Assembly: GCA_050012675.1 (NCBI GenBank)
Contig: JBEKGS010000053.1
Span: 1-19,007, forward strand
Length of the DNA stretch: 19,007 nucleotides
DNA from: Fen-455 sp050012675
Lineage (GTDB): Bacteria; Actinomycetota; Acidimicrobiia; Acidimicrobiales; Bog-793
Direction: 5' to 3'
The notes under the pieces are model-generated. The model saw only the letters and a program-made list of their open reading frames with translations. It did not search any database and had not been told where the DNA came from. Below are positions 1-6,626 of the stretch, one piece after another. The stretch's first letter is position 1, and every line of letters begins with the position of its first letter. The position numbers were made by a program, and so were the translations under genes.

Positions 1-14
1 CTACCTAGAGTTGG

Positions 15-1487
15 TTATGACGCAGCATCGACTTCTGCCTTATAAAGGTTGCCGTATTCGTCAATCATCTGACCGTCCTCGAGCATCGCGGTCGTTCGCC
101 ACTGGAACCGCATCCGTCGTGCCAACCGTTCAGCCACCGAGCCGGTGCCCTTGACGTTGTCAACCTCGATCCGCTCGACCAGGGCCAGAATTACGGACCG
201 CTGATCCTCAGGGGTCATGGTGTCCCAGTTCTCAACGACTGACCCACCGAACCTGTCCAAGGTGGACTGACCACGCATCGAGGCAATCCTGGTAAGGCGC
301 TCGTCTATCCGCTTGCGAATCACGGCCGTCTGCTTGGCGTACTCAGCTGCAGACGTTTCACGATTGGTGAGCAGGCCACCCCAAATGCCAAGGGTTTCTT
401 CGTCCTCCGCGTTCTCAAGCATCAACTGCCGGATCTGCTCGATCTCAGCACCAGCCTCCTTAGACAGGAGAGTCTTCATCCGTGAGTCATCTGCCCAGGG
501 GATCAACCTGATCTGGACCCACGCCTCGGCAAGATCGGCCCGAATGAAGACATGCCCCCCAACTCGACCTGGCACCTTCCGGCATCCATAAGTTCGGTGA
601 CCCATCTTGTACATCGACACGAGAGGGTTACCACACACACCGCAACGGAGAACGCCGCGCAGAGGGTAGACCCTGTCCGGCTTCTCGTTCAGTCTCGGAG
701 GCTGTCGCGCCGGATCCTTCAGCAAGGCAACAACACGCCGCCATGTCTCTTCTTCAAGAATTGGATCCCACACCGCCTTGCCGATCTCTTCACGGTGGTG
801 CTGGCGGATCCCAGCCAGCCTTGGCCGTTCCAGGAACGTGTGCAGTCCAGATACTGTCCAGTACTTCCCGTTGACCGTAAGGATGCCTTGCTCATTCCAG
901 TCACGGACGATGCTCGACAAGGAGCCACCTTCAAGGATCCTGTCGGCGGCTTGGCGGATGTGAACTGCTTCGGACTCACGGATTGTCACTCCGTCAGGCT
1001 CAAATCCGAACGGCCGGCCCCCACCGTGGGTCTGGCCCTTCTCGGCTCGCTCCTGCTTCTGACGCCTCATCCGCTTGCGGATCTTGGCGACCTCCATCGC
1101 CGCCATGTTGACCTTCATGCGGAGCATGAACAGTGCGTTCTCGTCATTCAGGTCCATGTCGCCACCGACTGAGGCGAGCGTACGAAGTCCCACTTGCTCA
1201 CAGGCGTCCACGAACGGCTCAAGCTCACGGGGTTGGCGGTAGAGCCGGTCCACGTCCCAGACCACCACGGCGTCGAGGTTGCCTGAACGGATGTCGGCCA
1301 TGAGACGTTCGTGCTCGGGACGTTTCTTACCGGGCTTCGCCGCTGAGATGTCGTTGTCCACGTACTCGTCGGCAATGTCCCAGCCACGCTGGGCGCAGAG
1401 CTTGCGACAGTCAGTTAGCTGCCGTTCAACCCCGAGGGCTTCACCTTCTCGATCGCTACTGATCCTTGCGTAGATCGCTGCTCTCAT
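15..1487 (-). CDS. Serine recombinase (large resolvase/integrase family)
   Basis: A 490-residue site-specific DNA recombinase of the serine family, which cuts and rejoins att or res sites through a phosphoserine intermediate. The N-terminal resolvase domain (about 1-150) begins RAAIYARISSD, with S10 the likely nucleophile and R8 beside it; DVDRLYR (78-84) is the conserved Arg-bearing strand. The central Recombinase domain (about 155-265) contains the GRPFGF motif (157-162). A zinc ribbon follows, with C282, C285, C302 and possibly H312, then a charged helical stretch (about 340-410) typical of the coiled coil of large serine integrases. The ATG at 1485-1487 has an AGGAG six bases upstream; the TAA is at 15-17, so the gene is complete. 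Base composition looks less GC-rich than the rest of the window, consistent with transfer. Integrase rather than resolvase or IS607-type transposase is inferred from length and domain order. Its element would extend left of the window or end in the region just upstream of the gene. Confidence 0.93.
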   Translation of the reverse strand: MRAAIYARISSDREGEALGVERQLTDCRKLCAQRGWDIADEYVDNDISAAKPGKKRPEHERLMADIRSGNLDAVVVWDVDRLYRQPRELEPFVDACEQVGLRTLASVGGDMDLNDENALFMLRMKVNMAAMEVAKIRKRMRRQKQERAEKGQTHGGGRPFGFEPDGVTIRESEAVHIRQAADRILEGGSLSSIVRDWNEQGILTVNGKYWTVSGLHTFLERPRLAGIRQHHREEIGKAVWDPILEEETWRRVVALLKDPARQPPRLNEKPDRVYPLRGVLRCGVCGNPLVSMYKMGHRTYGCRKVPGRVGGHVFIRADLAEAWVQIRLIPWADDSRMKTLLSKEAGAEIEQIRQLMLENAEDEETLGIWGGLLTNRETSAAEYAKQTAVIRKRIDERLTRIASMRGQSTLDRFGGSVVENWDTMTPEDQRSVILALVERIEVDNVKGTGSVAERLARRMRFQWRTTAMLEDGQMIDEYGNLYKAEVDAAS

Positions 1488-1708
1488 CTCGAACTCCTGG
1501 CCTGACCAGGGTCGAGTCTAGCGCATCAGATGGCACATTCCACCACCTGGAGTCCTCCGAGCGGACCGGGTGCACTCAGACGGGTTTCAGCCGCTTGGAT
1601 AGGGTCCTCTTGAGCGCTCAAGGGCTCCATGGCGGCAGGCTCCTCTGTTGGATGGCGCCTCGTCGTTCTATCCGCGCCCTACGGTGGCGCCGATCGTACA
1701 ATCAGCCC

Positions 1709-1906
1709 GTGCGAAGCCCACGGAAAGTCTCCTCAGGTCGTAGACAATCCAAGCGTTTTGATCCCCGCTCGTTGTACCCCGTCGAGCCCTTGACCCTCCG
1801 CGAGATCCGCGCCCTCATAGCCAGCCTTGAGAAGGCCTCAGGCGGTTCGCAAAGCGTTGACTTATATGTAAAGCGTGTCCCCTCCGCCACGACCTCGGGT
1901 ACATAG
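1709..1906 (+). pseudogene. Possible N-terminal remnant of a tyrosine recombinase
   Basis: A 65-codon frame from a GTG at 1709 to a TAG at 1904-1906. After a basic leader it reads YPVEPLTLREIRALIASLE, which resembles the start of the core-binding/catalytic region of actinobacterial phage-type tyrosine integrases (a basic segment, then P-LT-E-RALL-A). The resemblance stops after about codon 45 (near 1840), where the frame runs into unrelated codons and an AT-rich patch. No catalytic R-H-R-Y residues are present, so it could not be active. No good Shine-Dalgarno is visible. It may equally be a chance frame; the call rests on one short motif recognised by eye and on the recombinase next door. 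Confidence 0.3.
1851..1876. repeat. Direct repeat AAAGCGT flanking an AT-rich core
   Basis: AAAGCGT occurs at 1851-1857 and again at 1870-1876, separated by the AT-rich 12-mer TGACTTATATGT in otherwise GC-rich DNA. It lies about 360 bases upstream of the serine recombinase start and at the point where the tyrosine-recombinase-like frame loses resemblance. It could be part of an attachment site or an operator. Seven-base repeats are short, so chance is possible. Confidence 0.3.
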
Positions 1907-2225
1907 CGACGCCCTGACCGGAGACCCCGGAGCCTCGGGGCGGCGTTTGCGCTGCGGGCGCCGAGTGCAGGGTCTCTCCAGAACCGAACCCGGCTCACGC
2001 AAAGAGAACAGGTATCGAGCCTCTCGGCGTGACCGTCCTGCAGTCAGGTACGAACCGGCCAGGTCCGCGAACGTCGCCCGAGTTGCTTATCCGGCCCGCG
2101 TGAGCGCGAACGGTCTCGTCCCGACCGTGTCGCGCTCAGCCTGCGCGAACATGAGCGACAGCCGTCGCAGGTCCGGGTCACTGCAACGCCTGTTGGAAGA
2201 TGGTCGTAGGGCTACCGAGTCTCGC
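1907..2225. other. Intergenic region without a supported gene
   Basis: About 320 bases between the recombinase remnant and the GYD gene. Frames on both strands are open over part of it, but they give arginine/serine/proline-rich translations of the kind expected from shadow frames. I see one short hairpin (CCCCG-gagcct-CGGGG, near 1926-1941). I could not form a tRNA from a candidate T-arm-like stretch near 1980. Together with 1488-1708, which also lacks a gene, this looks like a decayed border of a mobile element. Confidence 0.5.
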
Positions 2226-2561
2226 TCAGCGCGCCTCGTCGTTCGGCGATGTGCGAGTTGCCTGCGAGGCACGACCGAGGGCGTGCAGGCCCTCCTCGAT
2301 GGACAAAAGGGTAGTGGTCTTGAAGGCGCGCACATCGCCTCCGCTGCTGACGGCCATAGACCAGGCGGCAACTCCCCGGCTATCTGGAAAGTCGACGATT
2401 CCCATGAGGTCATAGTCGCCGAAACAGAAGTACAAGCTCTCGATTGAACCGCCGAGGGCCTCGGCCGATGCCTGTACCCGTTCGACCACCCGTTGAGGCC
2501 CACGACTCATCGCGGCCCATGCTTCCGCGGTGTAACCGACTTGGACGAAGTACTTGGACAT
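2226..2561 (-). CDS. GYD-domain protein
   Basis: A 111-residue cytosolic protein of the GYD family (small ferredoxin-like alpha/beta domain, often dimeric, function not established). The N-terminus SKYFVQVGYTAEAW forms the first strand and helix. The diagnostic FGDYDLMGIVDFPD segment follows (about 48-61), then a helix and the strand AFKTTTLLSIEE. The frame could extend upstream to 2594, but the ATG at 2559-2561 is preferred: GGAGG sits four bases upstream and the family normally begins at this point. The nearest upstream gene on the same strand is the CopD-like membrane protein, 136 bases away, so co-transcription is possible but not compelling. No catalytic residues can be assigned. Confidence 0.85.
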   Translation of the reverse strand: MSKYFVQVGYTAEAWAAMSRGPQRVVERVQASAEALGGSIESLYFCFGDYDLMGIVDFPDSRGVAAWSMAVSSGGDVRAFKTTTLLSIEEGLHALGRASQATRTSPNDEAR

Positions 2562-2697
2562 ATGGCCTCCTTCGCCGGCACCCCGACCGCTCAACGTGTA
2601 TCGGCCGCGCGGCGGACGCCTTGCAGCTCCAACACTACTGACTCGACCTGAAACGTCAACAGGGTCACCTCATAGACGACTCGCGACAAACCATGCC

Positions 2698-3111
2698 CTA
2701 GCCAGCCAACAGCACGCCCAGAACCAGCGCTGCGAGCGAAGCAAGGGCCGTCACGGCCCCCCAGACAGCCAGCGATACGGTCGACTTCGAGCGTTGGTGG
2801 AGGAAAGCGGCTAGTCCGGCCAGGACCACGACTCCTATCTTCACGCCAAGCACCGTGTCCCAGGCCGACGGCTGTCCACGCCTCACGGCTGTGATGTTCC
2901 AGATCCCCGTGATGAGGAGCACGGCATAGGCGGGCCACTGCATGCGTCCGAAGGCTCGTGCAATCCGCTTGGAAGCATCACCGCCGAGTGATCGGACCGT
3001 AGGGAGCAGGCCGGCGACGACGATCTGTCCGCCAACCCAGACAGTCGCGGCAAGAACGTGGAGGGACAGTCGGACGGCGGTCACCGTGTTGGCCAGGGCG
3101 GCTATCTGCAT
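2698..3111 (-). CDS. Four-helix CopD-like membrane protein
   Basis: A 137-residue integral membrane protein with about four helices: roughly 14-35 (SLHVLAATVWVGGQIVVAGL), 55-72, 81-100 and 109-134. The first helix has the H-x(6)-W-GG pattern of CopD/DUF2269-like and related haem- or copper-associated membrane domains, and ITGIWN matches the second-helix turn of that group. The frame runs open upstream to 3618, but that extension is hydrophilic, Arg/Pro-rich and unlike the family, so the ATG at 3109-3111 is chosen. There is only a weak GAGG immediately before it, so the start is uncertain. A GTG seven codons downstream is the alternative. Copper import is a family association, not shown here: no CopC or other copper gene is in the window. 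Confidence 0.75.
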   Translation of the reverse strand: MQIAALANTVTAVRLSLHVLAATVWVGGQIVVAGLLPTVRSLGGDASKRIARAFGRMQWPAYAVLLITGIWNITAVRRGQPSAWDTVLGVKIGVVVLAGLAAFLHQRSKSTVSLAVWGAVTALASLAALVLGVLLAG

Positions 3112-3481
3112 CCTCGCAGTTTTGCGGACCTGCGACGGCTCTGCCAGGGGAGACCTGTAGGCCACGCTGAAGCGTTCAAGAGCCGTCGGACGCCGGCCAA
3201 CTGTCAAAGGTGGTGCACGACCCTCGGCTGCCTTGCGAGGATAAGCATTGGGGGCCGTGCACCTGTGTCCAGTTTGGACGAGAGAGCATTCCAACACGGG
3301 GATGGTGACACTGGACTGCCGCTTTTCCTGAGCGATGCCGGTACTGGCGCTCTCGCCGTTGCGCCATTTGGCGCGAGCCGGCCGCTCCCAATACGGACGC
3401 GCCTGACGGGCTGGAGACGACCTGACGGACGGGCGGCGAAGACAACTCCCTACACTTTGGAGCGACGATCTCGTAAGGCGA
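3112..3481. promoter_or_regulatory. Divergent intergenic region
   Basis: This 370-base gap separates the minus-strand CopD-like gene from the plus-strand small membrane ORF, so promoters for both should lie here. A TACACT hexamer at 3451-3456 is a plausible plus-strand -10 for the ORF at 3482, and TTATCCT on the minus strand near 3240 a possible -10 for the CopD-like gene. Neither has a well-spaced -35. Open frames in this gap are low-complexity and I do not call them genes. Confidence 0.35.
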
Positions 3482-3676
3482 GTGGTTGCGGTTAACACGT
3501 TGACGCGCTCTTTGGTGGTTGGAGTCGGTGGCCTCGCTCTGTTGGCACTGGCTGGGCTCATCGTGCTCACGAACGCGGTGACGCTCGTGACCACCCTGGC
3601 CATCGTGGCCACGATCATCTACTTGCTGTTCCGGTGGGGCTTGTCAGAGGGACGCAGGACCAAGCTGGGCGGATAG
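3482..3676 (+). CDS. Small two-helix membrane protein, unknown function
   Basis: A 64-residue frame starting at GTG 3482, with AAGG a few bases upstream. It is almost entirely hydrophobic: about residues 10-29 and 32-52 form two transmembrane segments, broken only by TNAVT. It ends in a positively charged tail (FRWGLSEGRRTKLGG), which suggests a cytoplasmic C-terminus. The hydrophobic pattern and charged end are not what a shadow frame usually gives. I recognise no family. It is divergent from the CopD-like gene. Confidence 0.45.
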   Translation: MVAVNTLTRSLVVGVGGLALLALAGLIVLTNAVTLVTTLAIVATIIYLLFRWGLSEGRRTKLGG

Positions 3677-4062
3677 GTCCGCCCATCACAGCGCTCGTCT
3701 ACCGAGGGGACCGGACAAGGCAGCGTTCCCCGACGGTCAGCCGGCGGTGCGCCCTGGCCAACCGGGACTGGTGCCGCGCGCCATGTCGGCTCGTTCGACC
3801 TCGGGGACCAAAGGTAAGCTCCCCACCAGCCATGAGACTCACGAGGTCGAGGAGCTGAGCGGCTCCTCTCGTCGGCGTGGCGACGGCCGGCGCAAAGGCG
3901 AGTGCAGGACGCGAGAGGCAACCACGGACGAGATGTCGGAGATGATCATCCTCGCAGTGCTGCGGCGCATCCTGCCCGCGGAGAGCTTCACCCCGTTGCG
4001 TTGAGGAAAAGGTCGAAGTCTCCTTCGGCGCCTGGGGCGCTCGGGTCCCCGGTGGCGCCCCG
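3677..4062. other. Region without a supported gene upstream of the MFS gene
   Basis: About 385 bases. A plus-strand frame at 3747-4004 and minus-strand frames across the same bases are open, but their translations are Arg/Ser/Pro-rich and unlike any family I know. The end of the region (4027-4059) can fold into a GC-rich hairpin abutting the MFS start. I see no clear promoter hexamers. Confidence 0.4.
4027..4059 (+). promoter_or_regulatory. GC-rich hairpin covering the MFS ribosome-binding region
   Basis: GGCGCC (4027-4032) pairs with GGCGCC (4054-4059), and GGGG (4034-4037) with CCCC (4047-4050), leaving a nine-base loop. The structure ends three bases before the GTG start at 4063, where no Shine-Dalgarno is visible. 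It could restrict translation of the exporter or act as an attenuator, but folding in GC-rich DNA is often incidental. Confidence 0.3.
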
Positions 4063-5514
4063 GTGAGTGAGCCTGCACCCCGAGGCGACGGACGCGGGGA
4101 GCGTCCCGCCTGGATCGGAGTCGCGCTCCTGGTCGCTGGGGCGTTTTTCATGGAGAACCTCGACGGGACGATCATCGCCACTGCCGCGCCGCGCATGGCG
4201 CGCTCGTTTGGCGTCGCTCCCGTCGAGCTCAACATCGTGATCACTTCCTACTTGCTCGCTCTCGGGGTCTTCATCCCTGTGAGCGGTTGGATGGCAGACC
4301 GCTTCGGCGCCCGGCTGGTGTTCTCGGGGGCCATAGCCCTTTTCACTGTGTCCTCGGGACTGTGTGCGCTCAGCACGAGCCTTCCTGAGCTCACGGCAGC
4401 ACGAGTGCTCCAAGGTATGGGCGGGGCGATGATGGTGCCCGTTGGCCGTCTTGTCGTGCTTCGTGCCGCGAACAAGGCGGACATCATCCAGGTGATCGCT
4501 TACCTCACCTGGCCGGCGCTCATCGCCCCCGTCGTCGCTCCCGCGCTCGGCGGAGTGCTCGTGACTTACGAGTCCTGGCGATGGATCTTCGTCCTCAACC
4601 TCCCCCTCGGCCTCATCGCCCTCCTGGTCGCCGTGCGCATCGTGCCCGATGTCCGACCGGTCCGGGCAGCGGGTCTCGACTGGAGGGGATTCGTCCTGAC
4701 CGGTGCGGGGCTCGGAACCTTCGTCTACGGACTTGAGCTGGTCACCGACGGGAGGGTTTCGTGGCCCGGCGTCGGAGCCTGCATCGGGGCTGGAGCGGTG
4801 CTCATCTGGTGGGCCGTCAAGCATCTCCGCAAGACGACCACCCACCCCCTGCTCGACCTGAGCGTCCTTCGCGTCGCGACGTTCAGGGCCGCGAACCTCG
4901 GTGGCTCCCTCTTCCGGCTGGCCATCAGCGCGGCGCCCTTCCTGCTGGCGCTCATGTTCCAGAACGGCTTCGGCTGGAGCCCTTTGCGTTCGGGCCTGCT
5001 CGTGATCGGCGTGTTTGTCGGCAACATCACGATCAAGCCGTTCACCACCCCGATCCTGCACCGGTACGGCTTCAGGACTGTGATCATGACGGCGGCCGGC
5101 GCGGCCGGCCTCACCCTCGCGCTCTGCGCCAGCTTCACCGCCGCCACTCCGCTCGCGCTGATCGTGGCCGTCCTTGTTGTGAGCGGCGTCTTCAGGTCGA
5201 TCGGCTTCACGGCGTACAACACGATCGTGTTCGCGGACGTGGCGCCCGAGGGCATGGGCAATGCCAACACGCTTTCGAGCACCATCCAGCAGCTGACCAT
5301 GGGCCTCGGCGTGGCGGTGGGGGCGCTCGCGCTGAGGGCGGGCGTTCCCCTCGATCATCTTGTCGGCGCCAAGAGCACCGGCGCAGGACCGTTCGCGGCC
5401 GCCTTCTTGGTGCTCGCTCTCGTCGCCTTCCTCGCTGTCGGCGAGGCCACGATGCTGGGTCCGCAGGCGGGCTCCGCGATCGTCGTGGCGCGCGAAGGTG
5501 GCGAGATCTCCTGA
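4063..5514 (+). CDS. MFS drug exporter, DHA2/EmrB-like
   Basis: A 483-residue major facilitator superfamily transporter, probably a proton-driven exporter of drugs or other amphiphiles, with 12-14 predicted helices. Motifs in order: D1 in helix 1 (NLDGTIIATAAPRM, 32-45), motif A in the helix 2-3 loop (GWMADRFGAR, 75-84), the motif B Arg region (RVLQGMGGAMMVPVGR, 114-129), a motif C variant in helix 5 (APVVAPALGG, 155-164) and SWRWIFVLNLPLG (171-183), which is characteristic of DHA2 members. The GTG at 4063 is the only start upstream of helix 1: the frame is open back to a stop at 3943 with no other start codon. There is no Shine-Dalgarno and a hairpin precedes the start. It is the only large plus-strand gene in the window and stands alone, converging on the NHL gene. 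Substrate unknown. Confidence 0.92.
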   Translation: MSEPAPRGDGRGERPAWIGVALLVAGAFFMENLDGTIIATAAPRMARSFGVAPVELNIVITSYLLALGVFIPVSGWMADRFGARLVFSGAIALFTVSSGLCALSTSLPELTAARVLQGMGGAMMVPVGRLVVLRAANKADIIQVIAYLTWPALIAPVVAPALGGVLVTYESWRWIFVLNLPLGLIALLVAVRIVPDVRPVRAAGLDWRGFVLTGAGLGTFVYGLELVTDGRVSWPGVGACIGAGAVLIWWAVKHLRKTTTHPLLDLSVLRVATFRAANLGGSLFRLAISAAPFLLALMFQNGFGWSPLRSGLLVIGVFVGNITIKPFTTPILHRYGFRTVIMTAAGAAGLTLALCASFTAATPLALIVAVLVVSGVFRSIGFTAYNTIVFADVAPEGMGNANTLSSTIQQLTMGLGVAVGALALRAGVPLDHLVGAKSTGAGPFAAAFLVLALVAFLAVGEATMLGPQAGSAIVVAREGGEIS

Positions 5515-5600
5515 CGACCTGCCCGTCGCGCGTGGCCATGGATCACAGGCGGCGGCGGGAGGGCATCGCGCGACCGCGACGGCGCTCGACGCGGGGATCG

Positions 5601-5615
5601 AGCCGCTGAGCGGCT
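5601..5615 (-). terminator. Short inverted repeat between convergent genes
   Basis: AGCCGCT-G-AGCGGCT is a perfect inverted repeat overlapping the stop codon of the NHL gene and lying about 85 bases past the MFS stop. It would fold as a five-base-pair stem with a five-base loop. No U-tract follows on either strand. It may serve as a bidirectional terminator; weak evidence. Confidence 0.3.
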
Positions 5616-6615
5616 AGGCGACGGGCTGCAGCCGCACGAGCCTGCCGCCGATCAGCCACTCGGAGACGTAGACGGCCCCGGTTGCGTCGGTGGCGAGCCC
5701 GTGGGGACTGTTGAAGACGCCTGGCCCGAGGCCCGTCATCCTCACGGTGTTCCCGAGCTCGTCAACGGTGTTGGGCCAGCCCTTGCGCCCGGCCTCGTCG
5801 GTTGAACCCAGGTAGGAAACGACGCTGTCGGCGTTGTCGAACGCCGCCAGGCGACCGTGCAGCTCGGCTATGAAGAGCAGCTCGCCAGAGGTGGCGAGAC
5901 CCGACGGGCTCGTGAGCGCGTCCGCCCCGACGACCCGGAGAAAGCGGCCCTCGAGGTCGAGGACGACGACGCGTTTGTTTCCCCTGTCGGCGACGTACAG
6001 CTCAGGTGTCGCCCGGCGCCGATCGATGACGACGTCGTGAGGCGTGTCGAACCTGGTGCCCGTCTCGGAGCCGTCGAAGGTGGCGAGCCACTTGCCTTGA
6101 GTGGAGAAACGGTGCAGGAGGCTCTGTCCGTACCCGTCGGCCACCCAGAGGTCCCCTGTGCCTCCGAGCGACTGCTCGTCGACCGCCACGGCGCACGGCT
6201 GCCAGCCGGACCGCTCGTAGTCGGCAAGCTCGGGCGCGAACAGTTCTTGGTGCACCGAGCCGTCGAGGCCGATGGCTACGACGCGCCCGGGCCGGGTCAC
6301 TTCGCCGTAGCTCGGCTGGCCCGGGACGAACTTGTGGCCGTTGTCGGCCACCCAGAGGCGTTCCGCGCGACCGTCCGAGCTCACGGTGATGCCGTGCATC
6401 TCGAGCAGCTCGAGATCGGTCCGGATCTGCTCCTTGCCTGCGCGGTCCAACCGCACGAGACAGGCGTGGTCCGGTGCCGCCGTCACGATGCTGCCGTCTT
6501 CTAGGACGGCAACGTCATGATGAGCCCAACCCTTGTCGGGTGCGTTCTTCAGCTCGAGCTGCTCCCAGCGGTACTCGCGTCCACCGATGACAACAGGTGC
6601 ATCGTTCTTTCTCAC
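5614..6615 (-). CDS. Six-bladed NHL-repeat beta-propeller protein
   Basis: A 333-residue propeller. Six blade-like units can be read, each with a hydrophobic strand followed by an L/VYVAD- or LWVAD-type strand: around HDVAVLEDGSIV, HGITVSSDG...LWVADNGH, CAVAVDE...LWVADGYG, PHDVVID...LYVADRGN, PSGLATSGELLFIAE and PHGLATDATGAVYVSEW. This is the NHL/SMP-30-like pattern also seen in peptidyl-amidating lyases and lactonases. There is no signal peptide, so it is probably cytosolic. It starts at GTG 6615 with GAGGGA eight bases upstream, only 11 bases after the stop of the oxygenase-Rieske gene, so the two form an operon. It may bind or hydrolyse a substrate or product of that oxygenase; this is inferred from context, as no catalytic residues can be fixed by eye. 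Confidence 0.85.
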   Translation of the reverse strand: MRKNDAPVVIGGREYRWEQLELKNAPDKGWAHHDVAVLEDGSIVTAAPDHACLVRLDRAGKEQIRTDLELLEMHGITVSSDGRAERLWVADNGHKFVPGQPSYGEVTRPGRVVAIGLDGSVHQELFAPELADYERSGWQPCAVAVDEQSLGGTGDLWVADGYGQSLLHRFSTQGKWLATFDGSETGTRFDTPHDVVIDRRRATPELYVADRGNKRVVVLDLEGRFLRVVGADALTSPSGLATSGELLFIAELHGRLAAFDNADSVVSYLGSTDEAGRKGWPNTVDELGNTVRMTGLGPGVFNSPHGLATDATGAVYVSEWLIGGRLVRLQPVA

Positions 6616-6626
6616 TGGCCGGTCCC

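Noticed and set aside
552..1172. Long plus-strand frame opposite the serine recombinase
   Set aside because: It is antisense to a complete recombinase with clear motifs and shows no domain of its own.
1960..2010. Possible tRNA T-arm on the minus strand
   Set aside because: GGGTTCGGTTC departs from the T-loop consensus and no acceptor or anticodon stem could be built around it.
3112..3618. N-terminal extension of the CopD-like protein by 169 residues
   Set aside because: The extension is Arg/Pro/Ser-rich and non-hydrophobic, overlaps the divergent small membrane ORF and has no family resemblance.
3747..4004. 85-residue plus-strand frame upstream of the MFS gene
   Set aside because: No clear ribosome-binding site and a composition typical of random high-GC translation; no recognisable motif.
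3988..5358. 456-residue minus-strand frame opposite the MFS gene
   Set aside because: Its His/Asp/Glu/Arg-rich translation is the usual antisense shadow of a hydrophobic membrane protein.
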